Source: Corinectria fuckeliana
Taxonomy: Eukaryota; Ascomycota; Sordariomycetes; Hypocreales; Nectriaceae
DNA: 64,000 bases
Direction: 5' to 3'
NCBI GenBank assembly: GCA_019137255.1
Contig: WPDH01000027.1
Span: 62,001-126,000 of the forward strand
Part shown: positions 10,193 to 22,671 of the stretch, piece after piece
Numbering within the stretch: position 1 is the stretch's first letter
How the letters are laid out: each line of letters starts with the position of its first letter
Program-made: the position numbers and the translations under genes
Notes under the pieces: generated by a model
Databases searched by the model: none
Told to the model about the DNA's origin: nothing
What the model saw: only the letters and a program-made list of their open reading frames with translations

Positions 10193-11225
10193 GGACCATT
10201 GACAAATACCGTGAATAGAGCCACGTTCTTCCCACGAGTTCTATTCATATCCATATCCCGTTGCACCGCCAAGGTTTGCGAGCAAGGTGCTCCGGCGAAT
10301 GGAACCCGCTCGGGACGCCTGCAAGCGCTTGGTGTGACATAGCCTGCATCTCGGTACATCATGGAACCCCGGACGGCTTTCCTCCCCACCGATTGCCTCA
10401 TGTTAACAACTAGGGCCTTTTGATTGGATGCGTCAGACCTCCTGCTTTGGGCCACCTTCTAATGCCGATCGTCGGCCTATCCGTACAAGCTTATGCAGTT
10501 CCGTCATCCACAGTACATTTTGCCATAATAGACTATCCCGAGCCTTGCCAACTTGCTACCAGTAGATGGCTTAGTTTACACGCCATTGCGAGCTCGTCCC
10601 AGCTGCTATCACAGATCAACCGTCACTGAAGCTTCCTTACTTCCGGTATCCCGGCCATCAGCGTCGTCTGCCAAGCCCGCGGAGCTTGTGGGTTCCACCA
10701 CCTAACCGTTCCTAGTTACGGATCCGAAGAATCACACCCCCACGAGGGACAATGCCGGCTGCCTGCAAACCGCAGAGACCCGAAGGGAGCTTCTTCGTCC
10801 ACCGCATAAGTCCACGGAGTTGTGGCGAGGCCTGTTGGCGCTTGTTCCCAACAGACATGCGGACCGGGGTCGACGTTTGCTCCAATCAGCGTCATCTTGC
10901 TTCAAATGCGAATGATATCGCAGCATGTGGGCTCCAGGCAGCCAAGACGTGAAGTGGCCAGGTCAAATCAATCAGCCCGGGATGCAAGTAACTGAAAGCC
11001 CTGCAATCACAGCTTGGTTATGTCATGTACCGCGTTGCATTCCTCATGTAGTGATCTTCCGGAAATCCGGGCATGCATCAAGTCTCAGCTCCACGTGTGC
11101 GCCCTCTTCTCTTGCGTAGCCCCGTTGCTTATTCCATTGGACGAGTCCCCTTCGAGCTGCCGGGCGTTTTCCCCAGTTGCCTTGAATGGCAAAGGCACTA
11201 TGTTCTGGCAATTCCCTTCCAAAAC

Positions 11226-11231
11226 TATAAG
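11226..11231 (+). promoter_or_regulatory. TATA-like element of the catalase gene
   Basis: TATAAG lies about 80 bases before the catalase start codon at 11312. Position and sequence fit a core promoter; weak evidence. Confidence 0.35.
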
Positions 11232-11311
11232 TAGCCAAGGGGAAGCTCCTCTTTGACCGAGCCGCTACCGTTCGAAGACCTTCGCCCATCTGACCTCGGT
11301 GAACTGAAGTC

Positions 11312-13730
11312 ATGGTTTCCCCTTCTCTGCTTATTGCGTCGATTGGCCTGGCCAGCTTCGCGGCTGGACAATGTCCTTTTGCCGACCCGACTCGACTGGC
11401 AGCCAGAGATGAAGATGGCTCTCGTCAGCACGTGTCCGAGTATGAGGTCGATGACAGCAAAGGATACTTGAGCTCCGACGTTGGCGGCCCGATCGAGGAT
11501 CAGGAAAGCCTCAAGGCTGGCGAGCGAGGACCTTCCCTGCTGGAAGACTTCATCTTCCGCCAGAAGATCACCCACTTCGACCACGAGCGAGTATGCTGCC
11601 CTACCCTGGGACGAAAATGCCGTGATACTTGATACTAACCCCCACCCGTCTGCAGGTTCCCGAGCGAGCTGTTCATGCCCGAGGTGCTGGCGCGTATGGA
11701 ACCTTTACGAGCTACGGTGACTACAGCAACGTTACCGCGGCCTCGTTCCTCGGCGCCAAGGGGAAGACTACTCCGACGTTCGTGCGCTTCTCTACCGTGG
11801 CCGGATCGAGGGGAAGCGCTGACACGGCGCGTGATGTACATGGTTTTGCGACCCGATTGTAAGTCAATTCCTCCGGTGAAACAAAACCTTGCGCTCATTA
11901 CCGTAGCTACACCGACGAGGGCAACCTCGACATCGTGGGAAACAACATTCCTGTTTTCTTCATCCAGGACGCCATCCAGTTCCCCGACTTGATCCACTCC
12001 GTCAAGCCGTCCCCCGACAGCGAGATCCCTCAAGCTGCCACCGCCCATGATTCGGCGTGGGATTTCTTCAGCCAGCAAACCACAACCTTGCACACTTTGT
12101 TCTGGGCCATGGCCGGTAATGGTATCCCTCGAAGTTTCCGACACATGGTAAGAAAGAGAGCCTTGACCCCGGAGACCGGTATTGGGGCTGACATGGGTAG
12201 GATGGGTTTGGTGTACACACGTTCCGCCTGGTGACAGACGACGGTGACACGAAGCTCGTCAAGTGGCACTGGAAGACGAAGCAAGGCAAGGCTAGCCTGG
12301 TATGGGACGAAGCACAGCACATTGCCGGCAAGAATTCCGACTTTCATCGGTCCGACCTTTGGAATGCCATCGAGTCCGGCAATGGCCCCGAGTGGGAGCT
12401 TCGTGCCCAGATCATCGACGAGGACGAGGCCCTCTCCTTTGGGTTCGACGTGCTGGACCCCACCAAGATCATCCCTGAGGAGTACGCTCCTCTCCAGCCC
12501 CTCGGCATCATGAAGCTGGATGCCAACCCTGTCAACTACTTTGCCGAGACGGAGCAAATCATGGTATGCCTGTGCTTAATGTGAAGCGCCATCCTGACCG
12601 AGTAGCTAACACTTCCCCAGTTCCAGCCGGGTCACATTGTTCGCGGTATCGACTTTACCGAGGACCCTTTGCTGCAGGGTCGCATCTTTTCTTACCTCGA
12701 CACTCAGATAAACCGTCATGGCGGCCCCAACTTTGAGCAGCTTCCGATCAACCGGCCTGTGGCTCCCATCCACAACAACAACCGCGACGGAGCTGGCCAG
12801 AACTTCATCCACAGGAACACTGCGGCGTGTAAGACCCCACGGATACCCTGCGTCAACCTAAATAAAGAGTAGTGCTTACACGTTCTAGATTCTCCCAACA
12901 CCCTCAACAAGGGCTACCCCGTGCAGGCCAACCAGACTCAGGGCAAGGGCTTCTTCACTGCCCCAAACCGAAAGGCCTCGGGCAACCTCCTCCGCGTCAG
13001 GTCTTCTACCTTCTCCGACCACTGGAGCCAGCCTCGCCTGTTCTACAACTCCCTCACGAAGGTGGAGCAGCAATTCCTCATCAACGCGATCCGCTTCGAG
13101 ACCAGTCATCTGCAATCCGAGGAGGTCAAGAAGAACGTCCTCAAGCAGCTGAACAAGATCAGCCACGACATTGCTGTGAGGGTGAGCAAGGTTCTGGGCT
13201 TGGAGGCCCCTGATGCCGACTCGACCTACTACCACGACAACACTACAGCCGGCATTTCCATCTTCGGAACCAAGCTACCGACCATTGCGACGCTGACGGT
13301 CGGCATCCTTGCGTCGACCGACTCGGACAAGTCGATTGAGCAGGCCAAGGCGCTCAAGAAATCCCTCGAAGCTCTAGACCTGGTCGTCACGATTGTGGGC
13401 GAGGTCCTCACCGACGACGTGGGCGTCATCTACTCGGCCGCCGAGGCCATCAGCTTCGACGCCATCGTCGTTGCCCCCGGCGCCGAGTCGCTCTTCACGA
13501 AAAAGACGACCCTGTTCCCGCCTGGGAAGCCGGGGCAGATTGTCTTGGACGGCTACAACTGGGGCAAGCCGGTGGGGTTCCTCGGAAGCGCAAAGGCCGC
13601 GGCCAAGACGGCCGGCGTGAGCAAGGGAGACGGCGTTTACTTTGAGAGCACGGTGGGTGCTGTTGTTGACGATCTGAAGGACGGATTGGCGACGTTCAGG
13701 TTTACGGATCGATTCCCCTTGGATGATTGA
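11312..13730 (+). CDS. secreted large-subunit catalase
   Basis: Six exons (11312-11590, 11656-11858, 11907-12147, 12201-12563, 12621-12828, 12889-13730) encode 711 residues. The five introns are 48-65 nt. A signal peptide occupies residues 1 to about 19 and ends before QCPF. The enzyme breaks hydrogen peroxide down to water and oxygen using heme. Visible catalytic features are the active-site His100 in AVHARG, the GNN asparagines at 172-174, and the proximal heme tyrosine Y387 in RIFSYLDTQ. After the catalase core, residues from about 535 form the flavodoxin/DJ-1-like C-terminal domain typical of large-subunit (about 700 residue) catalases. The length matches the fungal secreted class that includes Neurospora CAT-3. 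Such enzymes act in the cell wall or medium against oxidative stress, including host-derived peroxide; that role is inferred from the family. Confidence 0.96.
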
Positions 13731-14986
13731 GTAGTCGAAGAGACTGGGAGGATTCCGGTGGCGAGGCTAGATGCTCTTACACTTACATACCTAGTTCAGG
13801 CTCATTAATTCTCGACATCAACCCTAGCAGTCTCCCAGAACCCTGTTGTGACGAAGCTGCAAAGGGAGACCAAAGCAGCGTGCTAGAGATGGCAAAAAGG
13901 CCCATTTACAGCAACAATCCGAATGTATAAATACTGCACGACATGCGTGCAGCGCATACTTGATCCATCACGTGGAGGTCGCAGAACGGGCCTCGAAGAC
14001 GATTCCCCATTTGGTTAAGCAAGAGAAGCTTGCGAGCGGGGGGGGGGGGGGATGCCTCAGGACTCGAGTGCATGTGCGTTGATGAAGAGCTCTGAATGAG
14101 AAATGCACGATCGTCCATGGAAGACGGCTTCTGAAACGCAGTGCATGGGGTGAGGGCATACATTACGGCACTGCTGTGTGGTGTGCTGTGTTGCCTGTGG
14201 CAGCGTTGTGTAACATTTGCAGTTGCTACCCTCCGAGACACTTGTTTTCCGAAGCCGTGGAACCACGGGAACTAGATTAGATATCGTACATGAAGGGACA
14301 GATGGGACAGATGATCCAAGGGTTGTTGAGGGTGGTTAAAAGGTCGCTTAGGTACACACTGTTTCGGTATAAAGCAAGCAGGCAATCAAGTACCCCGGCA
14401 TTCAGCGAGCCTCACATCTTCTATCAGCTGGCTCGGGCGGCGGGCCGCTCCATGTTAGCGCCCCCTCCGGCGGTGCTGCCGCCTGACTCGAGCACGAGGC
14501 ATCGGCCTGCGCCCCTCTTGTTGACTAACAGCCAAGCCCGATCCGACCCGGCCGCACCTCAATCCTTATCTCGGCATTTCAATCTCCCCCGGACCTCTTG
14601 GTTGCACGCACGTATATATTCATCTTCCCCAGATCATCTGCTCCCCCCACGATCCCGCCAACGCCTCGTCGGAAACCTCCGACTTCCGACCAACGACGAA
14701 ACCGCCGCTGCGGGGCTTCGAGTACCAGCGAGCAGCGTGGGTTTCGGCGCTGTGCGTAACGGTGGACTACAGCGCATCTACCCGATCGAGACGCCAGCAA
14801 CTGCTAGATGCCCGGCCATCCCATGGCGTAGAAGCGCAGTCAAAACCAGGATACATCCGCTCGCTGGGCCAAGACGCCTATCTCTCTGCTTGGCCGCCTG
14901 GTCAGGATTGACCCTCCGCTGGCTCCCAAGAGCGCACCCTCGCCGACACCGACCGACCCGGCGAGATACCCCGATAAGAAGACGTC
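13731..14986. other. catalase/transporter spacer with a poly-G run
   Basis: A run of 14 G lies at 14038-14051. A TATATATT sequence at 14613-14620 is a possible but distant promoter element for the transporter. The 248-codon frame 14290-15036 is out of frame with the next gene and rich in Arg/Pro, so it is treated as chance. Confidence 0.5.
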
Positions 14987-16434
14987 ATGGAGCGCATCCG
15001 GAGGGCCCTCACCCGTCGCTTGTCGGCCACGTCTGAATATGCGCCTCTCACTGGCAACGAGGAACCCACCGCCCTCCAAGGCTCTGCCGTCCTCCAGGGC
15101 CAGCATGATCTGCCCTTTTCGTGGATGGAATATGGCGTCTTCGCCTTGCTCGGCGTGGCCATGCTCTGGGCCTGGTGCGTCAATCCCTGGCGTCGTCGCA
15201 CAAGACGGCTCTACATGCTGGGATCCATCGCCACTGACACTTCTCTAGGAATATGTTCCTCGCCGCCGCTCCCTACTTCGCTGCTCGCTTCGTTGGCGAC
15301 GACTGGATCCATGGCAACTTCCAGTCGACTATCCAGGCCGTCTCGACCGTCACCAACCTCGGCGCCATGGTCATCCTCACCAACATCCAGGTCACGGCTT
15401 CGTATCCCTTCCGCATCAACCTCGCCCTCGTCATCAACGTCGTCACCTTCTCCCTCCTGACCGCGTCCACCGTCATGTTCGTCGACGTCCTGCCCTCCAC
15501 ATACCTCGCCTTCCTCCTCGTCATCGTCGCCGGCACCGCCTGGGCCGCCGGGCTGATCCAGAACGGCGCCTTTGCCTTCGCCGCCAGCTTCGGCCGTCCC
15601 GAGTACATCCAGGGCATCATGGCTGGCCAGGGCGTCGCCGGCGTCCTGCCCCCCATCGCCCAGGTCATGACCGTCCTCGTCTTCCCTCCCGTGGAGAAGA
15701 AGGACTCGGACCCGGACCAAACGCACTCTGACGGCTCCTCCTCGGCCTTTGTGTACTTCCTCACGGCCGTAGCCGTCTCCGTGGTCGCCCTCGTGGCATT
15801 CATCCCCCTGGTACGGCGCCATAACCACATCATCGAGAACCGCATGGTCGAGCAGATGGCCGAGTCGATGCAGAGCATCGAAGACGCCGAGCGCGCCGGC
15901 CGCAAGGGCTCCTCCATGTGGCACCTCTTCCTCAAGCTGCACTGGCTGGCCGCCGGCGTCACAACCACCTTCGCCGCCACCATGTTCTTCCCAGTCTTCA
16001 CGACCAAGATCCACTCGGTCCAGGAAGACGCCGGCCTGCTCTTCCATCCCTCCGCCTTCATCCCGCTCGCCTTCTTCTTCTGGAACCTGGGCGACCTCTG
16101 CGGCCGAATGTCCACCATCTTGCCTTTCTCCCTGCAGCATCGGCCGTTTGCCCTCTTCGCCCTCGCCGTTGCCCGCGTCGGCATCTTACCCCTTTATCTC
16201 CTTTGCAATATCGGCGGCCGCGGCGCTGTCGTCCCTAGCGACTTCTTCTACCTGTTCGTCGTCCAGCTTGCCTTTGGCCTCACTAACGGCTGGCTTGGCT
16301 CCAGTTGCATGATGGCGTCGGGCGAATGGGTCGAAGAGGGCGAGCGCGAGGCCGCTGGCGGCTTCATGGGCCTCTGCCTGGTGGCGGGCCTGACGTTTGG
16401 CAGCCTCCTCAGTTTTACAATCTCGGATATTTAG
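14987..16434 (+). CDS. equilibrative nucleoside transporter (ENT/SLC29 family)
   Basis: Two exons (14987-15174 and 15249-16434, intron 74 nt) give 457 residues. The junction restores the family signature LWAWNMFLAAAPYF in the first membrane segment, which supports both splice sites. About ten to eleven hydrophobic segments follow, with a charged cytoplasmic loop near the middle (the ENRMVEQMAESMQ region) as in all ENT proteins. The C-terminal half carries FFFWNLGDLCGR, the conserved ENT W/N/D/GR block. Proteins of this family move nucleosides down their gradient; the yeast relative FUN26 sits in the vacuole or endomembranes and exports nucleosides from RNA breakdown. Which membrane this one occupies cannot be seen. 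It is convergent with the IPK1 gene, 441 bases away. Confidence 0.93.
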
Positions 16435-16875
16435 ATTGTAGAGTGATCTCTCCCTAGATTCGGTGCCTTTTTGTTTATTTGGTGTTTCTTTGAGAGCTTC
16501 ATGAGACATTGAGCATGTATGCACTTTCCTGCTGGGACCATTGTTGCATAGGAGTCAAAATTGGATGTCCTGATTGAAACCCAAACCCCGTGTAAAATGC
16601 TTTCCAGAAAATGCCACCACGGCGAATATGCGTCCTAAATTGCAAACCAACGCTATGCATGCCCATACCCGCCTCTTACCAATGATGCACCAAAATGCCA
16701 GTAAATCAACCGTCGCTGTTGTTATGCTTGTATGCCCCGCCCGCCCTTACACCAACGGAAAAAAATGAAACCATGAGAGACAGTCGCAGTTTGCGGCGTC
16801 TTACCAACAGTCTGGTTAAGCCCTGTAATGTGTCAGCAGGGGTGCCCTAGCTGGAAGGTTGGGGGCGGAAGAGGC
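16435..16875. other. convergent intergenic region
   Basis: Shared 3' region of the nucleoside transporter (+) and the inositol kinase (-). No further gene seen. It should hold both transcript ends. Confidence 0.5.
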
Positions 16876-18405
16876 TTACAAGGGATTGGTCCTGTAAGGG
16901 CACACCTTCGCTCTCGGATTGTCCCTTTCGAATCGCTGGAGCGTTACCTTTAGTGTCGTAGGATCGGAGCGAAGGTTGCGGAGGGTCCCCGCGGCCTCGA
17001 GAGGGTCGAGAACGCCGTTCCAGTCCCGGGAAAGACTGGGATCCTGGCGAGTCTTGTCCTGGATGTTAATGATGTGCAACGGTTGGCCCTGGCGCCGAGT
17101 CCATTCGAGCAAGCACATAGTGGGGGGGTGGTAGTATTTCCCATCGCAGAGGATCCAGTCCGCGGTGTAGCATCCCGAGGAGATGAGGTTTCGCTCGGCG
17201 GCCTGCCACCGGTCAAACTTGACGGTTGTGTCTTTGAAGTCAAAGTCACCAAGACGAACCCGAAGAGGCCCCTCGGGACCGGGATGGGCCTTGTCGGGGA
17301 ATATCTGGACAAAGCAGGTACAGTCGCGGATGGTCATGGCGAAGTTGAACAGGGGATCGTCCTTGACAGCGCCTAGAGGCCCGCTTGGATCTGCGAACTC
17401 TTGGACCTCCCGGAGGTCTCGTATGACTTGGTGGTTTGCCGCGTTGAAGAGGCTCGAGAGGATCGCCGACCCGCCGTACTTGGCTAATTGAGGCGCGATT
17501 CGAAAGGGGGAGCTGATGTCGAGGGGGGCGTCAGGGTTGTCAAGAACTAGCGGGCACGGCTTTGTCTCTGGGGCAGGTCTGGTAAGGCTCGGGTCTTTGG
17601 TGAAGTTGTAGAGCTCCATGGCACATTGCCTGCATCGGATTGCGCCAGGTGGCGCGGTGGGAGACTGGTTGAGCCATTTGGGCTTGAACTCGATGAGGAT
17701 GCTTCTGGTAGAATCTGCAAACATGCCGGTGAGCATAGGGGGCTTGAAAAACTTCTGGAGAGGTCTCACCTGTCGGTCGCATATCTTCTACCAGTAAGCC
17801 CCAATTAGTCTGCGCGATAAAGGAGCCCCGGAACTTTTCCTTGCGTTGATGGTCCATCCGCCGGAGGAAGAGGTTGAGCTCGTTGACGATGTTGGAATCA
17901 CGGAGAACAACAAGCTCCTGACGGATGATGTGATCTTTGAGGTGAGTCTTGACTTTTCCAGCGTAGAACTCTTGCTGCTTCAAGTAGTTGTATCTTGGAG
18001 GGGCGCCGTTGGTAGGGGCCTTGGCAACGCGGAGAAGCCAGCCTAAATCGATCCATTGTCAGGCCAGGCGGAACAACGCAAACCGGGGGAAAGGGGGGGA
18101 CAAGACAAACCTTGGAATTCGGAGGTTGAGGGATAGCCCTCTGGTAGGGCCAGTTCAAACACTGCATTTGCGGCACCCTCGCCGATCAACTTAACGGGTC
18201 GAGCGCCTTTGGGGAGTCTCTTGAGCGAAAGTCGGTCCCAGGAAAGAGGAGACGCGCTCCCATTGAGCATAATGGCCATTTCGGCTACATCCTGAGAAGT
18301 TGGCCACAAGTCGTCGTCTTCGTAGAAGTCGGCGTGGGTTAGAAGGATATCGGTGTCGGTTTCGGAGGGCGTAAGCTGGCCATCGGACACTGACGGTGTC
18401 GACAT
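16876..18405 (-). CDS. IPK1: inositol-pentakisphosphate 2-kinase
   Basis: Three exons on the minus strand (18405-18111, 18042-17770, 17714-16876; introns 68 and 55 nt) encode 468 residues. The enzyme phosphorylates inositol 1,3,4,5,6-pentakisphosphate at position 2 to make phytate (IP6), which supports mRNA export and inositol pyrophosphate signalling. The family blocks are present in order: nucleotide-binding IGEGAANAVFEL (75-83 core), LLRVAK right after the first splice, RQELVVLRDS, EFKPKWL (198-204) followed by RCRQCAMEL (216-224), and LGDFDFKD (344-351) near the C-terminus. The frame stays open upstream to an ATG at 18645, which would add 80 mostly Ser-rich residues. I chose 18405 because the protein is well behaved from there and the extension is low-complexity. 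Confidence 0.93.
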
Positions 18406-18790
18406 GATTGGAGGCCTTGCCTTGGTCTTGCTGCAGGTCGCTGCAAGGCACGGCCAAGCCACCAGATGTCTCACGTCGGCGGGGCGAGACAGAAGGGCAA
18501 GGGAAAGAGATGGAGGATGCTTTAGAGGCTTGGAGGGTATTGGTGAAGAAGAGAAAGAGGAGGAAGAGGATGAAGATGAAGATGAAGCGGGAGACGGGGG
18601 AGAACTAAGTCTCGCGGGCATCTGCATCAGCGTTTGGATTTGCATTTGCACTTGTCCACTGTTGCTTCTGCTTCTGCGCCTTGTTCCAGGCAGGACTGGG
18701 TTCTGGACTGTTTGTGGTGGCTGCGTATGCGGCTTGTGTCTTGTGGGTCTTGGAGAAGTAGCCTAGTGAAAGACGAAGAAGACAGAGACA

Positions 18791-18823
18791 GATGAATGGA
18801 TGGATGGATGGATGGATGGATGG
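18791..18823. repeat. (GGAT)n microsatellite
   Basis: About seven tandem copies of the tetramer ATGG/GGAT upstream of the IPK1 gene. Confidence 0.95.
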
Positions 18824-19048
18824 GGAGTAGTGCGACGAGCCGGTCTTCTTAGTAGAAGGGAGACGGACGAGGAGGAGGAAGTGGATGAAGAGTTGGAGGC
18901 GGAGAGGACCGGGCTCTCAAGGTTGAAAGAGGCGTTCGGGTAGTAGGGTCAACAACGCCGCCTCGGTTGAAGGAGTCTATCTATCGTTGCCTTCTTGCTC
19001 CGGCGACTTGTATCGCCCTGCGAGCCAGGCGTGAGGCAACAGGGTTCT

Positions 19049-19072
19049 GATGCGATGCGATGCGATGCAATG
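19049..19072. repeat. (TGCGA)n microsatellite
   Basis: Four to five tandem copies of a TGCGA pentamer, the last one degenerate. Confidence 0.9.
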
Positions 19073-19177
19073 TCCGATGTGACACGATGCGATGACAAGC
19101 AGAATCTCAAGGGCATAGATATACGGCACAGTATGGTACAGTAGGTATCCGGGATGCAGGGTATGATAGTTCTTGTC

Positions 19178-19260
19178 TTGCGTTTGTATGTGTATGTATG
19201 CGTGCGTATGCGTTTGTGTATGTGTGGATGCGTGTGGGTGTGTGTGGGAGGGCGCGTGGG
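19178..19260. repeat. GT-rich imperfect repeat (TGTATG/TGCGTATG)
   Basis: An alternating purine-pyrimidine tract of TGTATG, TGCGTA and TGTGTG units. It is a simple repeat with Z-DNA-like composition. Confidence 0.85.
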
Positions 19261-19406
19261 TGTGGTTGAACAAGATCTTGGTGCGGGGAGCCAGGAGGAT
19301 CGTGGGACTGACAACGGGCCCATGGCTGGCTTTTACCGGGAAAGCGTCATCGAGGCCTGCTTGGCTTGGACACGAAGGGGGGACAAGGGGATGGGTGAGA
19401 TGGGGG

Positions 19407-19436
19407 AGATGGATGGATGGTTGGATGGTTGGATGG
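19407..19436. repeat. (GATGGATGGTTG)n microsatellite
   Basis: Short tandem array of ATGG/TTGG tetramers. Confidence 0.85.
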
Positions 19437-19984
19437 CCGACAGTCGGACCCGACAGCGTGGGTGGCGGAGAATAGGCGCCGCCAGCGCAAAGGGCGGAGA
19501 AGGACGATGACTCTCTTCCTGGAGATGGAGACTACTGTCTTGGGTAGGTAGACAGGTTGGAACGAAACGAAACAAGCCTGATAGGTGGGCATCCGGCATC
19601 AACGCGTTTCTCTCCAGTTCGCCGCCGCCTCCCGCTGCAGAACCATTTACAAGCTGGCTACGCACGTAGACAGCGACCGACCTAAAATAGGGAGGGACTG
19701 GACACGGAGCAACTTACGGCACAGTGACGGGCCAGCAACCGATGCGACGATGAGGAGGGCGAAATGTCGACGATTCGATCTCGGATGGTGACGCACAGGC
19801 TTAGGTCCTCCTTAGGTCCTCCGCCATGGGGCCGGACCTGGCCTAGGGCCTGCGCCAATGCCAGTCATCATGGCTGGCAGCATGCTGGTCTTGCATCTGG
19901 TGGGCCGTGGGACTGGGATTGGGATGCGTTGGTGTGTTGGTGTGCTAATGTAATGTACATACATCCATGTATATTATGTATTAT

Positions 19985-20011
19985 TAGGTAGGTAGGTAGT
20001 AGGTAGGTAGT
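19985..20011. repeat. (TAGG)n microsatellite
   Basis: TAGG/TAGT tetramers in tandem. This is one of several intergenic places where an AGGTAGGTA-type sequence occurs. Confidence 0.9.
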
Positions 20012-20721
20012 GTACGAAGCACGGCGATACGTACTATGGTGGTATATTACAGCATTTGTACAAAGTATCACTGTATAGTGTGATCGTGGCGACGACAGTG
20101 CAGTAAGAGGGGGCTTGGTTCCATTGTGTCCTGGCTGCCCTCCATCCCATCCCAGGCCGTTGGTGCCGTGGGCGAGCTACGAAGTTGGTGGTTGTGACCT
20201 CACTCCGCTTCACTTCACTCTTTGCTCTTCACCCACTCGGGCGGAGATCTCGCGCCTTTGACCAGCCACAGCAAAGCATCTGGCAGGGGACGGCCAGGGG
20301 GGTCCTACCACTACCGAGCACTGGCACCATACTGGCTGGGGCCTTGGAGCGTTCTGGAGCGGGTGACTGGCAGACAAGGTCAGGGGCTCCATGGGCCTTC
20401 GAGTCTGTCCGTTTTAGTCAACCCACATCTGGGGCGCTGCGGTGCAATGCGCAACTTTGGGACGAAGCGGCCACAGCGCCTGAGCGCCTGGGCGCCCAGC
20501 GTCCACGGTCCCTTGTCGCTTTCTGTTTTCTTCCTTGGCACCTGGCTTGGTGTGTCATGGTGGTCCCTTGGTGGCGATCTGGCTACGGCTGCGCCATGGC
20601 TGGCTGGCAAAGTGCGGATCAACGTTGCAACTTGCAAGTTCCCCATCGAAGAAGAACCAACACCCTTGCCCTTGCAAACCCTGGTCGGGTTTATGCCACA
20701 GGCGCAAGGCACAGGTACGAA

Positions 20722-20780
20722 TACAACACACACACAAACACGCACACGCACACGCACACGCACGCACGCACACACACCAC
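20722..20780. repeat. (CA)n/(CACGCA)n microsatellite
   Basis: A 59-base run of CA and CACGCA units. It explains the Thr/His-repeat in the spurious frame that crosses it. Confidence 0.95.
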
Positions 20781-20899
20781 ATGGGCAAGGCCAAAATAAC
20801 GAAAAGGGAAACCGACAGGGAAGTGATCTTGGAACGCTGAAGCTGAATGTGGCCGGGGGCACCTTTCCTTGGTCAGACAAACAGGAACTCAGCTCCCTA

Positions 20900-20924
20900 T
20901 CTCATCTCATCTCATCTCATCTCA
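20900..20924. repeat. (CTCAT)n microsatellite
   Basis: About five tandem copies of the pentamer CTCAT. Confidence 0.95.
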
Positions 20925-22640
20925 CCCCGTCCCAGCCAGCCACCAGCCAGCCAGCAAACAGCCCCTGTGACCGAACCGGCCTGTGGAGAAGCTGGAAGGA
21001 AGCTCCTCGAGGGCCTGGAACACTGGGACACGGCGTTCGAGGCTTTCCATTGGGGGAGGCCGACGACGAATTGCTGACCGTACAACCCATGCACCGCCCG
21101 TGTTCGTCCCTCCGAGTCTGCAGCAGCTGTCTCGGGGTCCCGTTGAGCGGCGGGAACACGGCCACGGGGACGGCCACGGGATCAAAAGTCGAGAAAAAGA
21201 AACGTGGGCGTGCCGCTCGCTTCTCGGTGATGGCCGGAGCCAAATGATGTCACGCTGGCAGCCCAGGACGCGCCTCCGGGGGCCCCCATGGCAGCAGGCC
21301 ACCAACCGGCCACCTGGGTCCCTACGTTGTGCCTTATTACCGACCTAGACCTACGTATCTAGCTGACGGCTTGCGGCCCAGGGCTTTGTTTCATCGTCAC
21401 CGACAAAGGGGAGACGGCCAGCGTGGCGCCCACGAGGAGAAGCCAAGTTGCCAAGGGTGGATAGTGTATGTACGACGGATGAGTCGAACAAAGGTGGTTC
21501 TGTCGCTGCTAACCGCCCATGGTACGAATACAGCACTGTATAAGCTACACCCACAACCCAGCTTATACACCCTGAACTCACGATGAATGAACACCTACCG
21601 CAGCTTCGGGCGGGGTGCTGCTAATAGGCGCGGGCTCGTTCATGGACAACTTTCTAGGGAGCCCACACCGTCTCGTCCTACCACGCCTCGGGTGACGATG
21701 TACGAGCATGTCTTCTTTCGGCATCAGCCCTGCACATCTGACTTTATTCTGCAATCATCCAGACAAGGCGCAGCCCGTAGACGCCCGTCCGTTATTCTGC
21801 TGCATGACTAGACCCCGCGTTATGCAGTATGCACCGTCGTTGCACTACGTAGGGTTGAAAAAAAAAAGAGGAGGCTGCTTTGTTCGGTTCGCACTGCATT
21901 ACTGGTGCTCGGTGACGCCAGTGCCCAGACGCGTAAAATTACCGTTGTGGGATGTAGAAGGCGTAAGGCGTACTGCAGAAACGAACAGAAGCACACGATC
22001 GGGGATTACTTTCGGAATAACTGATGGAAAACAGCAGCGAAGCTGTGCTAGTTGCACCCATGACCATTCGGCCTACTACGTACTACCTATACCTGAGCAA
22101 TTATGCTGGAGTCTCACGGGGAAGTACGGGATGCCTAACTAGATAGTAGATGCTCATTGCGAAACGGTGCCTTACATGACGATGATGGAGGGCACAGCGA
22201 TGGAGCTACATATACTACGACGGGATAAGGCGAGGAGAACCACGTGCAGTGGCAGTGTGCTCACCCGGGCTGTCTTGCATCCATCGTCGTGCACGTACAT
22301 ACCGGTGCTGCAGCACGTACAGTAGATAGTAGGTGTCTAGTGTCTCATCAATGATCAATCGTGATCGAAGATCACCAGACCATGATGGATGGATGTATGA
22401 GATTGGAACGATGGAAGGCTACAAACCCCACGTTCCCCGTCACCACCCTCGTATCTACATTCTCGTCGCCCTCGCTGGTTGGCTCGTTCATGCCATGGCT
22501 TCCGAACTGTTTCCGAAAAGCCCTCCCTCCCCCCATCCTCCCTCGATCCCCCAACTACGAACAATAATAAGGACCAGTCCCCCTCCCCATCACACTCTTA
22601 CCCCTCCTTGGCCTTATCATCGGCCGTCGGCGAACAATCG

Positions 22641-22671
22641 GAGGTTAGGTTAGGTACCTAGGGTTGTTAGG
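22641..22671. repeat. short degenerate telomere-like tract
   Basis: Two TTAGG units and a TTAGGG flank a GGTACCTAGGG core. It resembles degenerate TTAGGG telomere repeats but is too short to be sure. Confidence 0.35.

Larger units (their letters stand above)
7223..11225. other. 4 kb region with no supported gene
   Basis: Between the HET gene and the catalase no frame shows introns plus conserved motifs. An open frame of 174 codons at 8744-9268 (+) has no recognisable content. Stretches at 9681-10067 read like fragments of coding sequence in shifting frames. A long C tract with two N bases sits at 10160-10192. I see no transposase, reverse transcriptase or terminal repeats. Confidence 0.5.

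Noticed and set aside
14290..15036. 248-codon plus-strand frame before the nucleoside transporter
   Set aside because: Out of frame with the transporter, Arg/Pro-rich, no motif and no splice support.
15211..16184. long minus-strand frames opposite the nucleoside transporter
   Set aside because: Acidic or basic shadow frames of a GC-rich membrane-protein gene.
11312..18405. possible secondary-metabolite gene cluster around catalase, transporter and kinase
   Set aside because: No synthase, cyclase, P450 or pathway regulator is present; the genes are unrelated housekeeping or stress functions.
20222..21247. 341-codon plus-strand frame in the first desert
   Set aside because: Crosses a CA microsatellite and a CTCAT array, and its sequence is random-looking with no domain.
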